Below are positions 1 to 9,519 of a DNA stretch of 64,000 bases, one piece after another (the first letter of the stretch is position 1; the number at the start of each line of letters is the position of its first letter). The notes under the pieces are model-generated. The model ran no database searches. It was given only the letters and a program-made list of their open reading frames with translations, and was not told where the DNA came from. The stretch lies in NCBI RefSeq assembly GCF_003054195.1, contig NZ_QBKP01000008.1, positions 62,001 through 126,000 on the forward strand, in the 5' to 3' direction. The stretch is from Gemmobacter caeni (GTDB taxonomy: Bacteria; Pseudomonadota; Alphaproteobacteria; Rhodobacterales; Rhodobacteraceae). The translations under genes were made by a program, and so were the position numbers.

Positions 1-1
1 G

Positions 2-712
2 CGGGCGCTGTGCGCCGGGCTCATGGCCGCCGCTGTGATGGCGGCCCCGGCACGGGCTGAGCAGGCGCAGTTCGACTTCGTGTTGAAAGGCATTACCGCA
101 GGCAGCCTGACCTGGAGCGGTGAGGGCCTGCCCGGTGGCGGCTATGCGGTGGCGGGGCGGTTGCAGACCACCGGCCTCGCGGCGCTGCTGAAGAAGGTGC
201 GCTATGACGCGAAATCGCGTGGCCGCATCACCGCCAAGGGCAGCTATCAGCCGCAATCCTATACCGAGGATGCTGATACCGGACGGCGCCAGTCGCAGGT
301 TGTGATGACCTGGGCCAGCGGTATCCCGACCATCAAGACCTACAACCCGCCGCGCAATCCGCGCCCCTATGACATCGACCCGGCGGCGCAGAAGGGGTCT
401 GTCGATCCGCTGACGGCGATGTTCGCCACGCTGCGCGATGTTAAGGCGGGCGAGGAATGCCGCGTCAGCGTCAACATGTTTGACGGGCGCCGCGCCAGCC
501 GGCTGAGCCTTTCGGCCCCGAAAGCCAATGGCGACAAGGTGACCTGCGCGGGCGAATACCGCCGTGTCGCCGGTTTCTCGCCGGAGGATATGGCAGAAAA
601 GACCCGTTTCCCCTTTACCCTGACCTATGAACCGGCGGGTAACGGGATGATGCGGGTCGTGGAGGTGGCGACAGACACGCTTTACGGCAAGGCCCGTCTG
701 GTGCGCCGCTGA
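2..712 (+). CDS. DUF3108 domain-containing exported protein (5' end cut by window)
   Basis: The reading frame is already open at the window edge, so the true start probably lies upstream; the first internal ATG is at 23. The N-terminus is an alanine-rich hydrophobic stretch ending in ARA-EQAQ, a typical signal-peptidase site. The mature part (FDFVLKGITAGSLTWSG near the start, LTYEPAGNGMMRVVEVATDT near the end) resembles periplasmic DUF3108 proteins, which have no firm biochemical role. A G+C-rich hairpin follows the stop. Family assignment is from recognition only; function unknown. Confidence 0.6.
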   Translation, partial: RALCAGLMAAAVMAAPARAEQAQFDFVLKGITAGSLTWSGEGLPGGGYAVAGRLQTTGLAALLKKVRYDAKSRGRITAKGSYQPQSYTEDADTGRRQSQVVMTWASGIPTIKTYNPPRNPRPYDIDPAAQKGSVDPLTAMFATLRDVKAGEECRVSVNMFDGRRASRLSLSAPKANGDKVTCAGEYRRVAGFSPEDMAEKTRFPFTLTYEPAGNGMMRVVEVATDTLYGKARLVRR

Positions 713-728
713 TCCCCCGTTCAGGGGA

Positions 729-755
729 GGCGGCGGGATTTTCCGTCCCGCCGCC
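729..755 (+). terminator. Hairpin after the DUF3108 gene
   Basis: Ten-base-pair stem (GGCGGCGGGA at 729-738 with TCCCGCCGCC at 746-755) and a seven-base loop, 17 bases after the stop. It has no clear T-tract, so it may be a weak or Rho-assisted terminator. Confidence 0.5.
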
Positions 756-849
756 ACTCCGAATCACGCTACCCTCGGGTCGTTGATGCCCGGATCGCAT
801 TTTGGGTCGGGCCAAAGTCATTTGACCAGACAGCCTGCGGGGGCATGCA

Positions 850-3177
850 ATGGTGTTGATCAGGGGAACTTCCGGCAACGACAATCTTGGTGATAGCGAT
901 CCCGATTATACCCGTCGGGAAACGGCAAACCGGATCGAAGGGCTGGCGGGTAACGACACGCTGGAAAACAGCAGCGACAACGATACGATCTTCGGCGGCG
1001 CCGGCGACGATGTGATCACGCGCAGCATCTTCGGCGAGACCGAGGAATTCAATTTCACCGCCGAGAATTACACGGGGCCCTATACCGAGAAAATCATTCC
1101 AGCGGGCACGGACATCATCAATGCAGGCTCTGGCAACGACGCCATTCAGGCCAGCGGCGGCAATGACAGTTACGTCGGCGGGTCGGGTTATGACCTGCTG
1201 GATTACAGCTCGTGGTCTATCGGGTCCGGCACGGGCGTGGTCTATTACATGGCACGCCGTATCACCACCTCGTTTCCGAAAGGCGTGACTGTCGACCTCG
1301 GGCTGGGGCTGGCCACGTTTGACGGCGGCACGGTGAAGGTGGAGCATTACAGCTCCTCTACCGGGCATGTATATGGTTCGGGCACCGCCTCGGGTGTCGG
1401 GCGGTTTTCGCACAGCCTCGTGGGGTTTGAGGCGGTTATCGGCTCGATCTATGCTGACCGCCTGACCGGAACTGACCGCAAGGATGTAACAGAGTTTTTC
1501 GATACCGGCGGCGGCACGGGGCCGGGCAACGACCGGATCAACGGTGGCAAGGGCCAGGACATCGCCAGCTTCGCCACCAATTATAACGGTGTGGTCGCCG
1601 ACCTTTCGGCCCGCAAGGCCGAGATCAACCTGAAGGTCTATGAGGACGGCAGCCAGAGCGGCGGGGGTACAACGATCCTGATCGGGATCGAGGGGCTCTA
1701 TGGCTCAACCGCCGCAGACGTGCTGCGGGGCGACGGGCGTGCCAATACCTTCAACGGCCGTGCAGGCGATGACACGATCGAGGGCGGCGGCGGGGTCGAT
1801 ACCGTCGTCTATAACATGGATGTCTTGCCAAATGCAGGGCGTGCGCTGGGTCTGAGCTTCCGTCCGGTCACAGGGGTGAACGTCGATCTGGACGACGGCA
1901 GCGCCACCGATGAATGGGGCAATACCGACAGCCTGAGCGGGGTCGAGAATGTTCAGGGCAGCCATAATGACGATACCCTGGCCGGGGACGATGGTCGCAA
2001 CAGGCTGGAAGGGCTTGGCGGGGCAGACGTCATCTATGGTGGCGCCGGGCTGGACGCGCTTTATGGCGGGGCTGGTGCCGACAGTGTGGAAGGCGGGGCC
2101 GAGGGCGACAAGATCTGGGGCGGCGCCGATGACGACGATCTGTCGGGCGATGCCGGCGATGATCTGCTCGACGGCGAGGACGGCAATGACCGGCTGGATG
2201 GCGGGGCTGACAATGACCGCCTGCGTGGTCACGCGGGGGACGATACGCTGCTGGGCGGGAAGGGCGAGGATACGCTGGAGGGTGGCGACGACAATGACAG
2301 CCTTGATGGCTCAAAGGGCGATGACACGCTGGAAGGCGGCGCCGGGGCCGATACGCTCATCGGTGGGGCGGGCGACGACAGCCTGACCGGGGGCGATGGC
2401 GCTGATGTGGTCAAGGCGGGTGGCGGAAGTGACCGCATTGTCGCGGGTGACGGGGCTGACAGCTATGATGGCGGCAGCGGCAAGGATTACCTCAATACTG
2501 CGGAGGCGACGGGCGGGCTGCGGCTTGACCTGGGTGCAGGGACGCTCAGCGCTAAGGGGCTGGGGGCCAATACGCTGAAAGCCATCGAGAATGTCTTTGG
2601 CACCGATTTTGCGGATCGTATGGTGGGCGATGCCAAGGGCAACCGCCTTTATGGCTTCGACAGGAAAGACCTGATCGACGGCGGGGGCGGCAATGATACG
2701 CTGCTGGGCGGCGCCGGGCATGACAAGATCGAGGGCGGTGCGGGGAACGACCGGATCGACGGTGATGCCGAATTTGAAACCACCGGCAAGTCGGTCGGCA
2801 CCGGGCGCGATACGCTGTTCGGGGACGAGGGCGACGATCTCATCCTCGGGGGCGGTGGCGCGGACAACCTGTTCGGTGGTGCCGGGGCCGATACGCTGAA
2901 CGGCGGCGACGGCAATGATATCCTGAACGGCGGCGGCGGCGCGGATCTGTTCATCTTCTCGAAGGGGCGCGACACGATCCGCAACTTCAATCTGAAAGAG
3001 GATGTGATCGACGTCGCGGGCGGCGACAGCCTTGCCCGCTTCCGCAATCTGGAGGATCTGGGGGCGGCGGTCTCTGAAAGCCGGGGCAATCTGACGATCA
3101 CTGTCGGGGGCAGCAGCCTGACCCTGCAGGGCATCAGTTTCGAGCAGCTGAAGCCGCATAACTTCGACTTCCTGTGA
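850..3177 (+). CDS. RTX (haemolysin-type calcium-binding repeat) protein, 775 aa
   Basis: Glycine/aspartate-rich nonapeptides of the GGxGxDxUx type fill residues about 30-57, 367-547 and 603-697; in this family such repeats bind calcium and form a parallel beta-roll after export. There is no signal peptide, and the C-terminal tail (about 700-775, ending FDFL) looks like a type I secretion signal. The stretches at 60-290 and 548-600 are non-repetitive and contain no protease or lipase motif I recognise, so this may be a surface or adhesin-like protein. No type I secretion genes lie in the window. Codon use and GC match the neighbours. Confidence 0.85.
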   Translation: MVLIRGTSGNDNLGDSDPDYTRRETANRIEGLAGNDTLENSSDNDTIFGGAGDDVITRSIFGETEEFNFTAENYTGPYTEKIIPAGTDIINAGSGNDAIQASGGNDSYVGGSGYDLLDYSSWSIGSGTGVVYYMARRITTSFPKGVTVDLGLGLATFDGGTVKVEHYSSSTGHVYGSGTASGVGRFSHSLVGFEAVIGSIYADRLTGTDRKDVTEFFDTGGGTGPGNDRINGGKGQDIASFATNYNGVVADLSARKAEINLKVYEDGSQSGGGTTILIGIEGLYGSTAADVLRGDGRANTFNGRAGDDTIEGGGGVDTVVYNMDVLPNAGRALGLSFRPVTGVNVDLDDGSATDEWGNTDSLSGVENVQGSHNDDTLAGDDGRNRLEGLGGADVIYGGAGLDALYGGAGADSVEGGAEGDKIWGGADDDDLSGDAGDDLLDGEDGNDRLDGGADNDRLRGHAGDDTLLGGKGEDTLEGGDDNDSLDGSKGDDTLEGGAGADTLIGGAGDDSLTGGDGADVVKAGGGSDRIVAGDGADSYDGGSGKDYLNTAEATGGLRLDLGAGTLSAKGLGANTLKAIENVFGTDFADRMVGDAKGNRLYGFDRKDLIDGGGGNDTLLGGAGHDKIEGGAGNDRIDGDAEFETTGKSVGTGRDTLFGDEGDDLILGGGGADNLFGGAGADTLNGGDGNDILNGGGGADLFIFSKGRDTIRNFNLKEDVIDVAGGDSLARFRNLEDLGAAVSESRGNLTITVGGSSLTLQGISFEQLKPHNFDFL

Positions 3178-3267
3178 CCGGGCCGTGATCGGGGCGGCGG
3201 CGATGGCCTCTCGCACTATGGGCGGTAACATCCTATAAGGCTGCGCAGCAAAAGCCGAGGAGTTGCC

Positions 3268-4056
3268 ATGCCCGCCGATCTTTCGCCCATCGACAAGGCC
3301 AAGTTCGTCGCCGCCAAACGCGCGGTGGATTATGTGGAATCGGGCATGAAGCTGGGCCTTGGCACCGGCTCCACCGCTGCATGGATGGTGCGCTGTCTGG
3401 CAGAACGCATCCGCGAGGAGGGGCTGAAGGTCAAGGGCGTGCCAACCTCCAGCCGCACCGCCGAACTGGCCCGCAGCCTCGGCGTGCCGGTTGTGTCGCT
3501 GGATGATGCGAAATGGCTGGATCTCACCATTGACGGCGCCGATGAAATCGACAGCCAGCTGAACCTTATCAAGGGCGGCGGCGCGGCGCTGTTGCAGGAA
3601 AAGATCGTGGCGACGGCCAGCGACCAGATGATCGTCATTGCTGATGCCGCGAAAGAGGTGGCGCAGCTTGGCGCCTTCCCGCTGCCGGTCGAGGTGATCC
3701 CCTTCGGATGGCAGACCACCAAGGCGCTGATCGAGGAAACGCTGGTCAGCCTTGATGTGCTGAGCCGCGACTGCACTTTGCGCATGAATGGCGACGCGCC
3801 TCTGGTGACGGACGAGGCGAATTACATCGTTGACCTGCATCTGAAACGCATCGGCAATCCGCGTCAGCTTTCGCTGGTGCTGAACCAGATCCCGGGTGTG
3901 GTGGAAAACGGGCTGTTCATCGACATCTGCGATATCGTGGTGGTGGGCCATGGCGACGGCCGTGTGACGGTGCGTGACATCAACTCGGGCGAGGTCGAGG
4001 ACGGCCATATTGATCTGGCGCCGAGCGACAACATCTTCACCGATGCGGACGACTGA
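3268..4056 (+). CDS. rpiA: Ribose-5-phosphate isomerase A
   Basis: 262 residues, usual for RpiA. It interconverts ribose 5-phosphate and ribulose 5-phosphate in the non-oxidative pentose phosphate pathway. Family motifs are present: the phosphate loop GTGSTA (residues 32-37), the acidic DGADEID motif with the catalytic Asp (about 88-94), and KGGGAALLQEK carrying the conserved Lys (about 103). An AG-rich site (GCCGAGGAG) precedes the ATG. A TATAAG hexamer at about 3234 could be a -10 element. The stop is one base from the start of gor, so the two are probably co-transcribed; co-location may serve pentose flux and NADPH-linked glutathione recycling. Confidence 0.95.
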   Translation: MPADLSPIDKAKFVAAKRAVDYVESGMKLGLGTGSTAAWMVRCLAERIREEGLKVKGVPTSSRTAELARSLGVPVVSLDDAKWLDLTIDGADEIDSQLNLIKGGGAALLQEKIVATASDQMIVIADAAKEVAQLGAFPLPVEVIPFGWQTTKALIEETLVSLDVLSRDCTLRMNGDAPLVTDEANYIVDLHLKRIGNPRQLSLVLNQIPGVVENGLFIDICDIVVVGHGDGRVTVRDINSGEVEDGHIDLAPSDNIFTDADD

Positions 4057-4057
4057 G

Positions 4058-5416
4058 ATGGCATACGACTACGATCTGTTCGTTATCGGTGGCGGTTCTG
4101 GTGGCGTGCGCGCGGCGCGGATCGCCGCCTCCGAAGGCGGGGCCAAGGTCGCGCTGGCCGAAGAATATCGCATGGGCGGCACCTGTGTCATTCGTGGCTG
4201 CGTGCCCAAGAAGCTGATGGTCTATGCCAGTGAATATCCGGGCCTGATCGAGGATGCCCGCGCCTACGGCTGGAAGGTCGAGGCGGGCGCCTTCAACTGG
4301 GGCCATTTCCGCGTGCAGCTTGAGGCAGAGCTGAACCGGCTGGAGGCGGCCTATCGGGGCGGCCTGACCGGCGCGGGGGTGCAAATCTTCGACCAGCGTG
4401 CCACGGTGGTTGATGCGCATACGGTAGAACTGGCCGAGGGCCAGCGTCTCACCGCGAAACATATCCTGATCGCCACCGGCGGGCGTCCCTTCGTGCCGGA
4501 TGTGCCCGGCGCCGAACTGGCCGTTACCTCGAACGAGATGTTCCGTCTGGAAAAGCTGCCCAAGCGGGCGCTGGTGGTGGGCGGCGGCTTTATTGCGTCA
4601 GAGTTTGCCTGCATCCTCAACGGTCTGGGCGTCAATGTCTGCCAGTATTATCGCGGGGCGCAAATTCTGCGCGGCTTCGATGACGAGGCGCGGGGTCATG
4701 TGGCAACCGCCATGCAGGCGTCAGGTGTCACCATCCATTGCGGCACTGATGTGCTGCGGCTGGAGAAGACGCATGGCGGCATCCGCGCTGTGGCAACGGA
4801 TGGCACCGAGCGCGAATTCGATCTGGTGCTTTATGCCACTGGCCGCAAACCTAATACCTCCGGTCTGGGGCTGGAGACTCTGGGCGTCGAACTGGGTCGC
4901 AATGGCGAGGTGAAGGTGGATGACTGGAGCCAGAGTTCCGTGCCCTCGATCTATGCTGTTGGCGATGTCACCAACCGGATCAACCTGACCCCGGTCGCGA
5001 TCCGCGAGGGCCATGCCTTTGCGGATACGGTGTTCGGGGGCAAACCGCGCAAGGCAGATCACGAACTGGTCGCCTCTGCCGTCTTTACCCAGCCGGAGCT
5101 TGGCACTGTCGGGATGACCGAAGAGGCGGCCCGCGATCAGGAGCCGGTCGAGGTCTATGCGGCCAGCTTCCGTCCGATGCAGTCGCTGTTCGCAGGGCGG
5201 CAGGACCGCGTGCTGATGAAGCTGGTGGTCAGCCAGTCCAGCCGCAAGGTGCTCGGCTGCCATATCGTCGGCCCCGGCGCGGGCGAGATGATCCAGCTTG
5301 CCGCCATCGCGGTGAAAATGGGGGCGACGAAGGAAGATTTCGACCGTACCGTGGCCGTGCATCCGACCATTTCCGAGGAATTGGTGACGATGCGCAATCC
5401 GGTGCGCCGGGGGTAG
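4058..5416 (+). CDS. gor: Glutathione-disulfide reductase
   Basis: 452 residues starting at the ATG one base after the rpiA stop; the longer open frame from 3974 overlaps rpiA and is not used. It is an FAD enzyme reducing GSSG to GSH with NADPH. Visible: the FAD dinucleotide motif GGGSGG (11-16), the redox-active CVIRGC disulfide (Cys43, Cys48), a second Rossmann motif VVGGGFIASEFA (about 173), the FAD-binding AVGDVT segment, and the C-terminal HPTISEE motif whose His is the catalytic base from the partner subunit. Length and motifs fit the class I flavoprotein disulfide reductases of the glutathione subgroup. Confidence 0.93.
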   Translation: MAYDYDLFVIGGGSGGVRAARIAASEGGAKVALAEEYRMGGTCVIRGCVPKKLMVYASEYPGLIEDARAYGWKVEAGAFNWGHFRVQLEAELNRLEAAYRGGLTGAGVQIFDQRATVVDAHTVELAEGQRLTAKHILIATGGRPFVPDVPGAELAVTSNEMFRLEKLPKRALVVGGGFIASEFACILNGLGVNVCQYYRGAQILRGFDDEARGHVATAMQASGVTIHCGTDVLRLEKTHGGIRAVATDGTEREFDLVLYATGRKPNTSGLGLETLGVELGRNGEVKVDDWSQSSVPSIYAVGDVTNRINLTPVAIREGHAFADTVFGGKPRKADHELVASAVFTQPELGTVGMTEEAARDQEPVEVYAASFRPMQSLFAGRQDRVLMKLVVSQSSRKVLGCHIVGPGAGEMIQLAAIAVKMGATKEDFDRTVAVHPTISEELVTMRNPVRRG

Positions 5417-5519
5417 GGCGCCAGTCTGCGACCAAAGCTCTCAACCGCGGGGATTCAGGGTTGATTTTCACGCCGGAATGACCAGTTAGCTGGAAACGAA
5501 AACAGTTAGGGAAAAGTCG

Positions 5520-6686
5520 ATGTCGAATGGAGGACCGTGGGGCGGTGGCGGCGGTGGAGGCGGTGACGACCGCGACGGCCGCGACAACGGGCGTGGCGGG
5601 CCGCGCAGGCCCGGAAACGATGGACCCCAGATTCCCGAGATCGACGAGATCGTGAAAAAGGGACAGGAACAGCTTCGCGTGCTGATGGGGGGGCGTGGGC
5701 GCCCCGGCGGTTCGGGTGGCGGCGGTGGCAATGGCGGCTCACCCGTTGGGCCGATCCTGTCGAAGCCCGGCATCGCGCTGGCCGCGCTGGTGCTGGCGGG
5801 CCTGTGGTCTTATGCCTCGTTCTATACAGTGAAGCCCGAGGAACGCTCGGTTGAACTGTTTCTGGGCAAGTTCAGCGCGGTGGGGAACCCCGGCCTGAAC
5901 TTCGCGCCCTGGCCCTTTGTCACCGCCGAAGTGGTGCAGGTGACCGGCGAACGGACGACCGATATCGGCACTGGCCGCAACGGCGAGATGGATGGCGGGC
6001 TGATGCTGACCCGTGACCAGAACATCGTGGACATTGACTTCCAGGTGGTCTGGAACGTGTCGAACCCGGCCGACTATCTGTTCAATCTGGCGGACCCCGC
6101 CGATACGATCCGCGCGGTTTCGGCCTCGGCCATGCGCGACATCATTGCCAGGTCCGAACTGATCCCGGTGCTGAACACCGGCCGTGGCCCGATTGCCGCC
6201 GAGCTGCGTGAGGCGGTGCAGAACACGCTTAACAGCTATCAGGCCGGCATCAATGTCGTGCGGGTGAACTTCAACCGCGCCGATCCGCCGGATGAGGTGC
6301 GCGATGCCTTCCGTGAGGTGCAGGCCGCGCAGCAGGAACGCGACCGGCTGGAGAAAGAGGCCGATGCCTATGCCAACCGCGTGACCGCGGGTGCACGGGG
6401 GGAAGCCGCGCGCATCACCCAGGACGCCGAGGCCTATCGCGCCCAGGTGACCAACGCCGCAGAGGGCGAGGCGAGCCGCTTCGGCGCCGTCTATCAGGAA
6501 TATGTCAAGGCGCCGGATGTGACGCGCAAGCGGATGTATCTGGAAACCATGGAAAATGTTCTTGGTGGCATGAACAAGGTCATTCTGGACGAGAAGGATC
6601 AGGGCAGTTCGGGCGTCGTGCCGTATCTGCCGCTGAACGAACTGGTCCGTCCGGCCGAACAGCCCAAGCCGCAGGGGAGCAACTGA
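5520..6686 (+). CDS. hflK: Membrane protease modulator HflK
   Basis: 388 residues. A glycine/arginine-rich cytoplasmic N-terminus (1-75) is followed by one membrane segment (about 80-100, ALAALVLAGLWSYASF), an SPFH/band-7 domain (about 100-270) and a coiled-coil region rich in A, E and R (about 255-330). With HflC it forms the cage complex that surrounds and regulates FtsH. A weak ribosome site (TTAGGGA) precedes the ATG. hflC begins two bases after the stop, the usual hflKC order. Confidence 0.93.
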   Translation: MSNGGPWGGGGGGGGDDRDGRDNGRGGPRRPGNDGPQIPEIDEIVKKGQEQLRVLMGGRGRPGGSGGGGGNGGSPVGPILSKPGIALAALVLAGLWSYASFYTVKPEERSVELFLGKFSAVGNPGLNFAPWPFVTAEVVQVTGERTTDIGTGRNGEMDGGLMLTRDQNIVDIDFQVVWNVSNPADYLFNLADPADTIRAVSASAMRDIIARSELIPVLNTGRGPIAAELREAVQNTLNSYQAGINVVRVNFNRADPPDEVRDAFREVQAAQQERDRLEKEADAYANRVTAGARGEAARITQDAEAYRAQVTNAAEGEASRFGAVYQEYVKAPDVTRKRMYLETMENVLGGMNKVILDEKDQGSSGVVPYLPLNELVRPAEQPKPQGSN

Positions 6687-6687
6687 C

Positions 6688-7563
6688 ATGTCGAAAGCCC
6701 CCTTCTTCCTTGGCGCCGCTTTCATCGCCGTCGTCACCGGCCTGTCCTCGATCTTCATCGTCGATGAGCGCGATCAGGTGCTGATCCTGCAATTCGGTCA
6801 GGTCAAGCAAGAGGTGACCGAGCCGGGCCTGGGCTTCAAACTGCCGTTCATTCAGGACGTCGTCAGCTATGAGGACCGGATTCTGGGTCTGCAAACGCAG
6901 CCGCTGGAGGTCACGCTCAGCGACAACCGTCGCCTGATTGTCGATGCCTTCGCCCGCTGGCGCATCGACAACCTGATCGACTTCCGCGAGGCCGTCGGCC
7001 CCGGTGGTGTCGAGGCGGCGCAGGCACGGCTTGGCCCGGTGGTTTCCGCCGCGATCCGCGAGGTTCTGGGCTCGGTGCCGCTGAATGCCGTGACCTCGAA
7101 CGACCGGACAGCGCTGATGAACCGCATCCGCGATATCGCCAAGCGCGAGGCGCAGAGCCTCGGTGTCGAGGTGATCGACCTGCGGCTGACCCGCACGGAC
7201 CTGCCGGATCAGAACCTTGCCGCGACCTTCGCCCGGATGCGGGCCGAACGGCAGCGTGAGGCGGCAGACGAGATCGCGCGTGGTAACGAGGCCGCAAGCC
7301 GCGTACGCGCCGCCGCTGACCGCAGTGTGGTCGAGGTGACCTCGGACGCACGACGCCAGGCCGAGGTGATCCGTGGTGAGGCCGATGCCAAGCGGAACGC
7401 AATCTATGCCGAGGCTTTCGGGCGCGACCCGGAGTTCTTTGCCTTCACCCGCTCGCTGACTGCCTATGAACGGGCGCTGAAATCTGGAAATTCGTCGATC
7501 GTGCTGACGCCCGACAGCGAATTCTTCGATTACCTGCGGGATGCGCAGGGCAGGCAGCAGTAA
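6688..7563 (+). CDS. hflC: Protease modulator HflC
   Basis: 291 residues, the SPFH partner of HflK. It has an N-terminal membrane anchor (residues 5-25), the band-7 domain with the DERDQVLILQFGQV motif at its start, the family segment RSLTAYERAL, and a C-terminal SEFFDYL motif. A long Arg/Glu/Ala-rich helix (about 180-240) fits the coiled-coil wall of the cage. The gene follows hflK immediately and is followed after 5 bases by a DUF2065 gene. Confidence 0.93.
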   Translation: MSKAPFFLGAAFIAVVTGLSSIFIVDERDQVLILQFGQVKQEVTEPGLGFKLPFIQDVVSYEDRILGLQTQPLEVTLSDNRRLIVDAFARWRIDNLIDFREAVGPGGVEAAQARLGPVVSAAIREVLGSVPLNAVTSNDRTALMNRIRDIAKREAQSLGVEVIDLRLTRTDLPDQNLAATFARMRAERQREAADEIARGNEAASRVRAAADRSVVEVTSDARRQAEVIRGEADAKRNAIYAEAFGRDPEFFAFTRSLTAYERALKSGNSSIVLTPDSEFFDYLRDAQGRQQ

Positions 7564-7568
7564 CGGGC

Positions 7569-7778
7569 ATGGCGCTGATCCTCTGGCTGATCGGCGCTGC
7601 CTGCGTGATCGAGGGGCTGGTGCTTGCGCTGGCCCCTTCGCGTATTCCGCAGCTTCTGGCGCTGATTGCGGCGATGACCGTGTCACAGCGCCGCATGGCG
7701 GGTCTGGCGGCGCTGGCAGCAGGTGTGGCGCTGCTGTGGCTGGCCCGCAGCCTCGGCTTCGGGCCTTCCTCCGGCTGA
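7569..7778 (+). CDS. DUF2065 small membrane protein
   Basis: 69 residues with two hydrophobic helices (about 3-27 and 42-62) separated by the basic turn SQRRMAG, matching the DUF2065/YjeT family often found beside hflKC. It is co-directional and five bases after hflC, so almost certainly in the same operon. Function is not established; association with HflKC/FtsH is suggested only by synteny. Confidence 0.8.
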   Translation: MALILWLIGAACVIEGLVLALAPSRIPQLLALIAAMTVSQRRMAGLAALAAGVALLWLARSLGFGPSSG

Positions 7779-7921
7779 AGCCGGCGGGTTGAAACAGTAT
7801 CTCACACCCAGTTGACGCGGCGCGACTTGGTTTGCATTGCGTCGAAACCGGCTTACTGTTGTCTATAGCGCCATACCCGGACAGGTTCCGGGACGGAACT
7901 TGCAACCGAAAGGAGAGAGCG

Positions 7922-9391
7922 GTGCAATCCAGAGCCATTTCCATGGAAATCGCATCGGCCCCGCCCCGCGTCGGCTTGATCCGCCTGGCGGGCGCGATAC
8001 TTCTGGGCCTCGCGGTGGCCATGGGGCCGATCACGCGCGCCGAAGCGCGCGGCGCCCCCGAAAGCTTTGCCGATCTGGCGCAACAGATCAGCCCTGCGGT
8101 GGTGAACATCACCACTTCTGCCGTGGTCGAAACCTCGACCGAGGACATGCCGCAACTGCCCGACGGCTCGCCCTTCAAGGATTTCTTCGACCAGTTCCAG
8201 AACCCGAACGGCGAGCCGCGCCGGTCCGAGGCGCTGGGTTCGGGCTTCGTGATTTCCGAGGACGGTTATATCGTCACCAATAACCACGTCATCGAAGGCG
8301 CCGACCAGATCGAGATCGAGTTCTTCTCGGGGGACCGTCTGCCCGCGAAACTGGTGGGAACCGACCCCAAGACCGATATCGCGCTGCTGAAAGTGGAAAG
8401 CGACAAGCCGCTGCCCTTCGTCAACTTCGGTGACAGCGATCTGATGCGCGTGGGCGATTGGGTGGTGGCCATGGGCAACCCGCTGGGTCAGGGCTTCTCG
8501 GTTTCGGCGGGCATCGTTTCGGCCCGGAACCGTGCGCTGACCGGCACCTATGACGATTATCTGCAAACCGATGCCGCCATCAACAAAGGCAACTCGGGTG
8601 GCCCTCTGTTCAACATGGACGGGCAGGTGATCGGCGTGAATACCGCGATCCTGTCGCCCAACGGCGGCTCCATCGGCATCGGCTTCTCGATGGCGTCGAA
8701 TGTGGTCAACAAGGTCGTGGATCAGCTGCGCCAGTTCGGTGAAACCCGCCGTGGCTGGCTGGGCGTGCGCATTCAGGACGTAACCCCGGACGTGGCCGAG
8801 GCGATGGGCCTTGCCAAGGGTTCCAAGGGGGCGCTGGTCACGGATGTGCCGGATGGCCCGGCCAAGGATGGCGGCATTCTGGCGGGCGACGTGATCGTCA
8901 GCTTCGCGGGCAATGAAATCCGGGATGTGCGTGATCTGACTCGTCGTGTGGCCGATGCCCCGGTTGGCGAGGCGGTAAAGGTTCTGGTTCTGCGCGAAGG
9001 CAAGTCCGAAACGCTGAGCGTGACGCTGGGCCGCCGGGAAGATGCCGAGAAGGTTGAAAACACCGCTGCCAAGAAAGGCGACACCGCGCCCGCCCGGCAA
9101 GAGCTTCTGGGTCTGACCCTGTCGCCGGTGACCGAGGAACTGGCGGCGCAGATGAACCTGCCCGACGGCACCGAAGGCCTGGTGGTCACCAAGGTCGACG
9201 GCACGTCGGAAGCCTTCACCAAGGGCCTGCGCGAAGGCGATCTGGTCACCGAGGCTGGCCAGCAGAAGGTCAGCCGTATCGAGGATCTGAAAGACCGCCT
9301 GACGGAAGCCAAGGATGCGGGCCGCAAATCCATCCTGCTGCTGATCCGCCGCGATGGAGACCCGCGTTTCGTGGCACTGTCGGTCGAGTAA
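7922..9391 (+). CDS. DegP/HtrA-type periplasmic serine endoprotease (Do family)
   Basis: I place the start at a GTG with a strong Shine-Dalgarno (AAGGAGAG) rather than the upstream ATG at 7832, giving 489 residues. A hydrophobic segment (about 18-38) is the export signal. The trypsin-like triad is His122 (NNHVIEG), Asp152 (KTDIALL) and Ser225 (GNSGGP). Two PDZ domains follow (about 270-370 and 385-489). Such proteases degrade or chaperone misfolded envelope proteins. Placement after hflKC suggests an envelope quality-control neighbourhood, though a 143-base gap implies its own promoter. Confidence 0.9.
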   Translation: MQSRAISMEIASAPPRVGLIRLAGAILLGLAVAMGPITRAEARGAPESFADLAQQISPAVVNITTSAVVETSTEDMPQLPDGSPFKDFFDQFQNPNGEPRRSEALGSGFVISEDGYIVTNNHVIEGADQIEIEFFSGDRLPAKLVGTDPKTDIALLKVESDKPLPFVNFGDSDLMRVGDWVVAMGNPLGQGFSVSAGIVSARNRALTGTYDDYLQTDAAINKGNSGGPLFNMDGQVIGVNTAILSPNGGSIGIGFSMASNVVNKVVDQLRQFGETRRGWLGVRIQDVTPDVAEAMGLAKGSKGALVTDVPDGPAKDGGILAGDVIVSFAGNEIRDVRDLTRRVADAPVGEAVKVLVLREGKSETLSVTLGRREDAEKVENTAAKKGDTAPARQELLGLTLSPVTEELAAQMNLPDGTEGLVVTKVDGTSEAFTKGLREGDLVTEAGQQKVSRIEDLKDRLTEAKDAGRKSILLLIRRDGDPRFVALSVE

Positions 9392-9410
9392 GCGAGGCGC
9401 AAATACAGGA

Positions 9411-9445
9411 AAGGGCGGCGGGGCAACCCGCCGCCCTTTTTGTTT
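9411..9445 (+). terminator. Rho-independent terminator after the DegP-type gene
   Basis: Twelve-base-pair stem (AAGGGCGGCGGG with CCCGCCGCCCTT), GCAA tetraloop, then TTTGTTTG; 20 bases after the protease stop. Confidence 0.9.
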
Positions 9446-9519
9446 GTCCGGAGCGCAGCCGGGGCTTCCCCCCTGTGCCGCATCGCGGCATTCTTGCCTT
9501 GTAAACAGGAGCCGCCGCC

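Noticed and set aside
2311-4008. 565-codon minus-strand ORF across the RTX gene and rpiA
   Set aside because: Antisense shadow of two well-supported genes; composition mirrors their codon bias.
3974-4057. Longer gor start overlapping rpiA
   Set aside because: The added 28 residues are basic and unlike the family; the ATG at 4058 gives the standard FAD-binding start.
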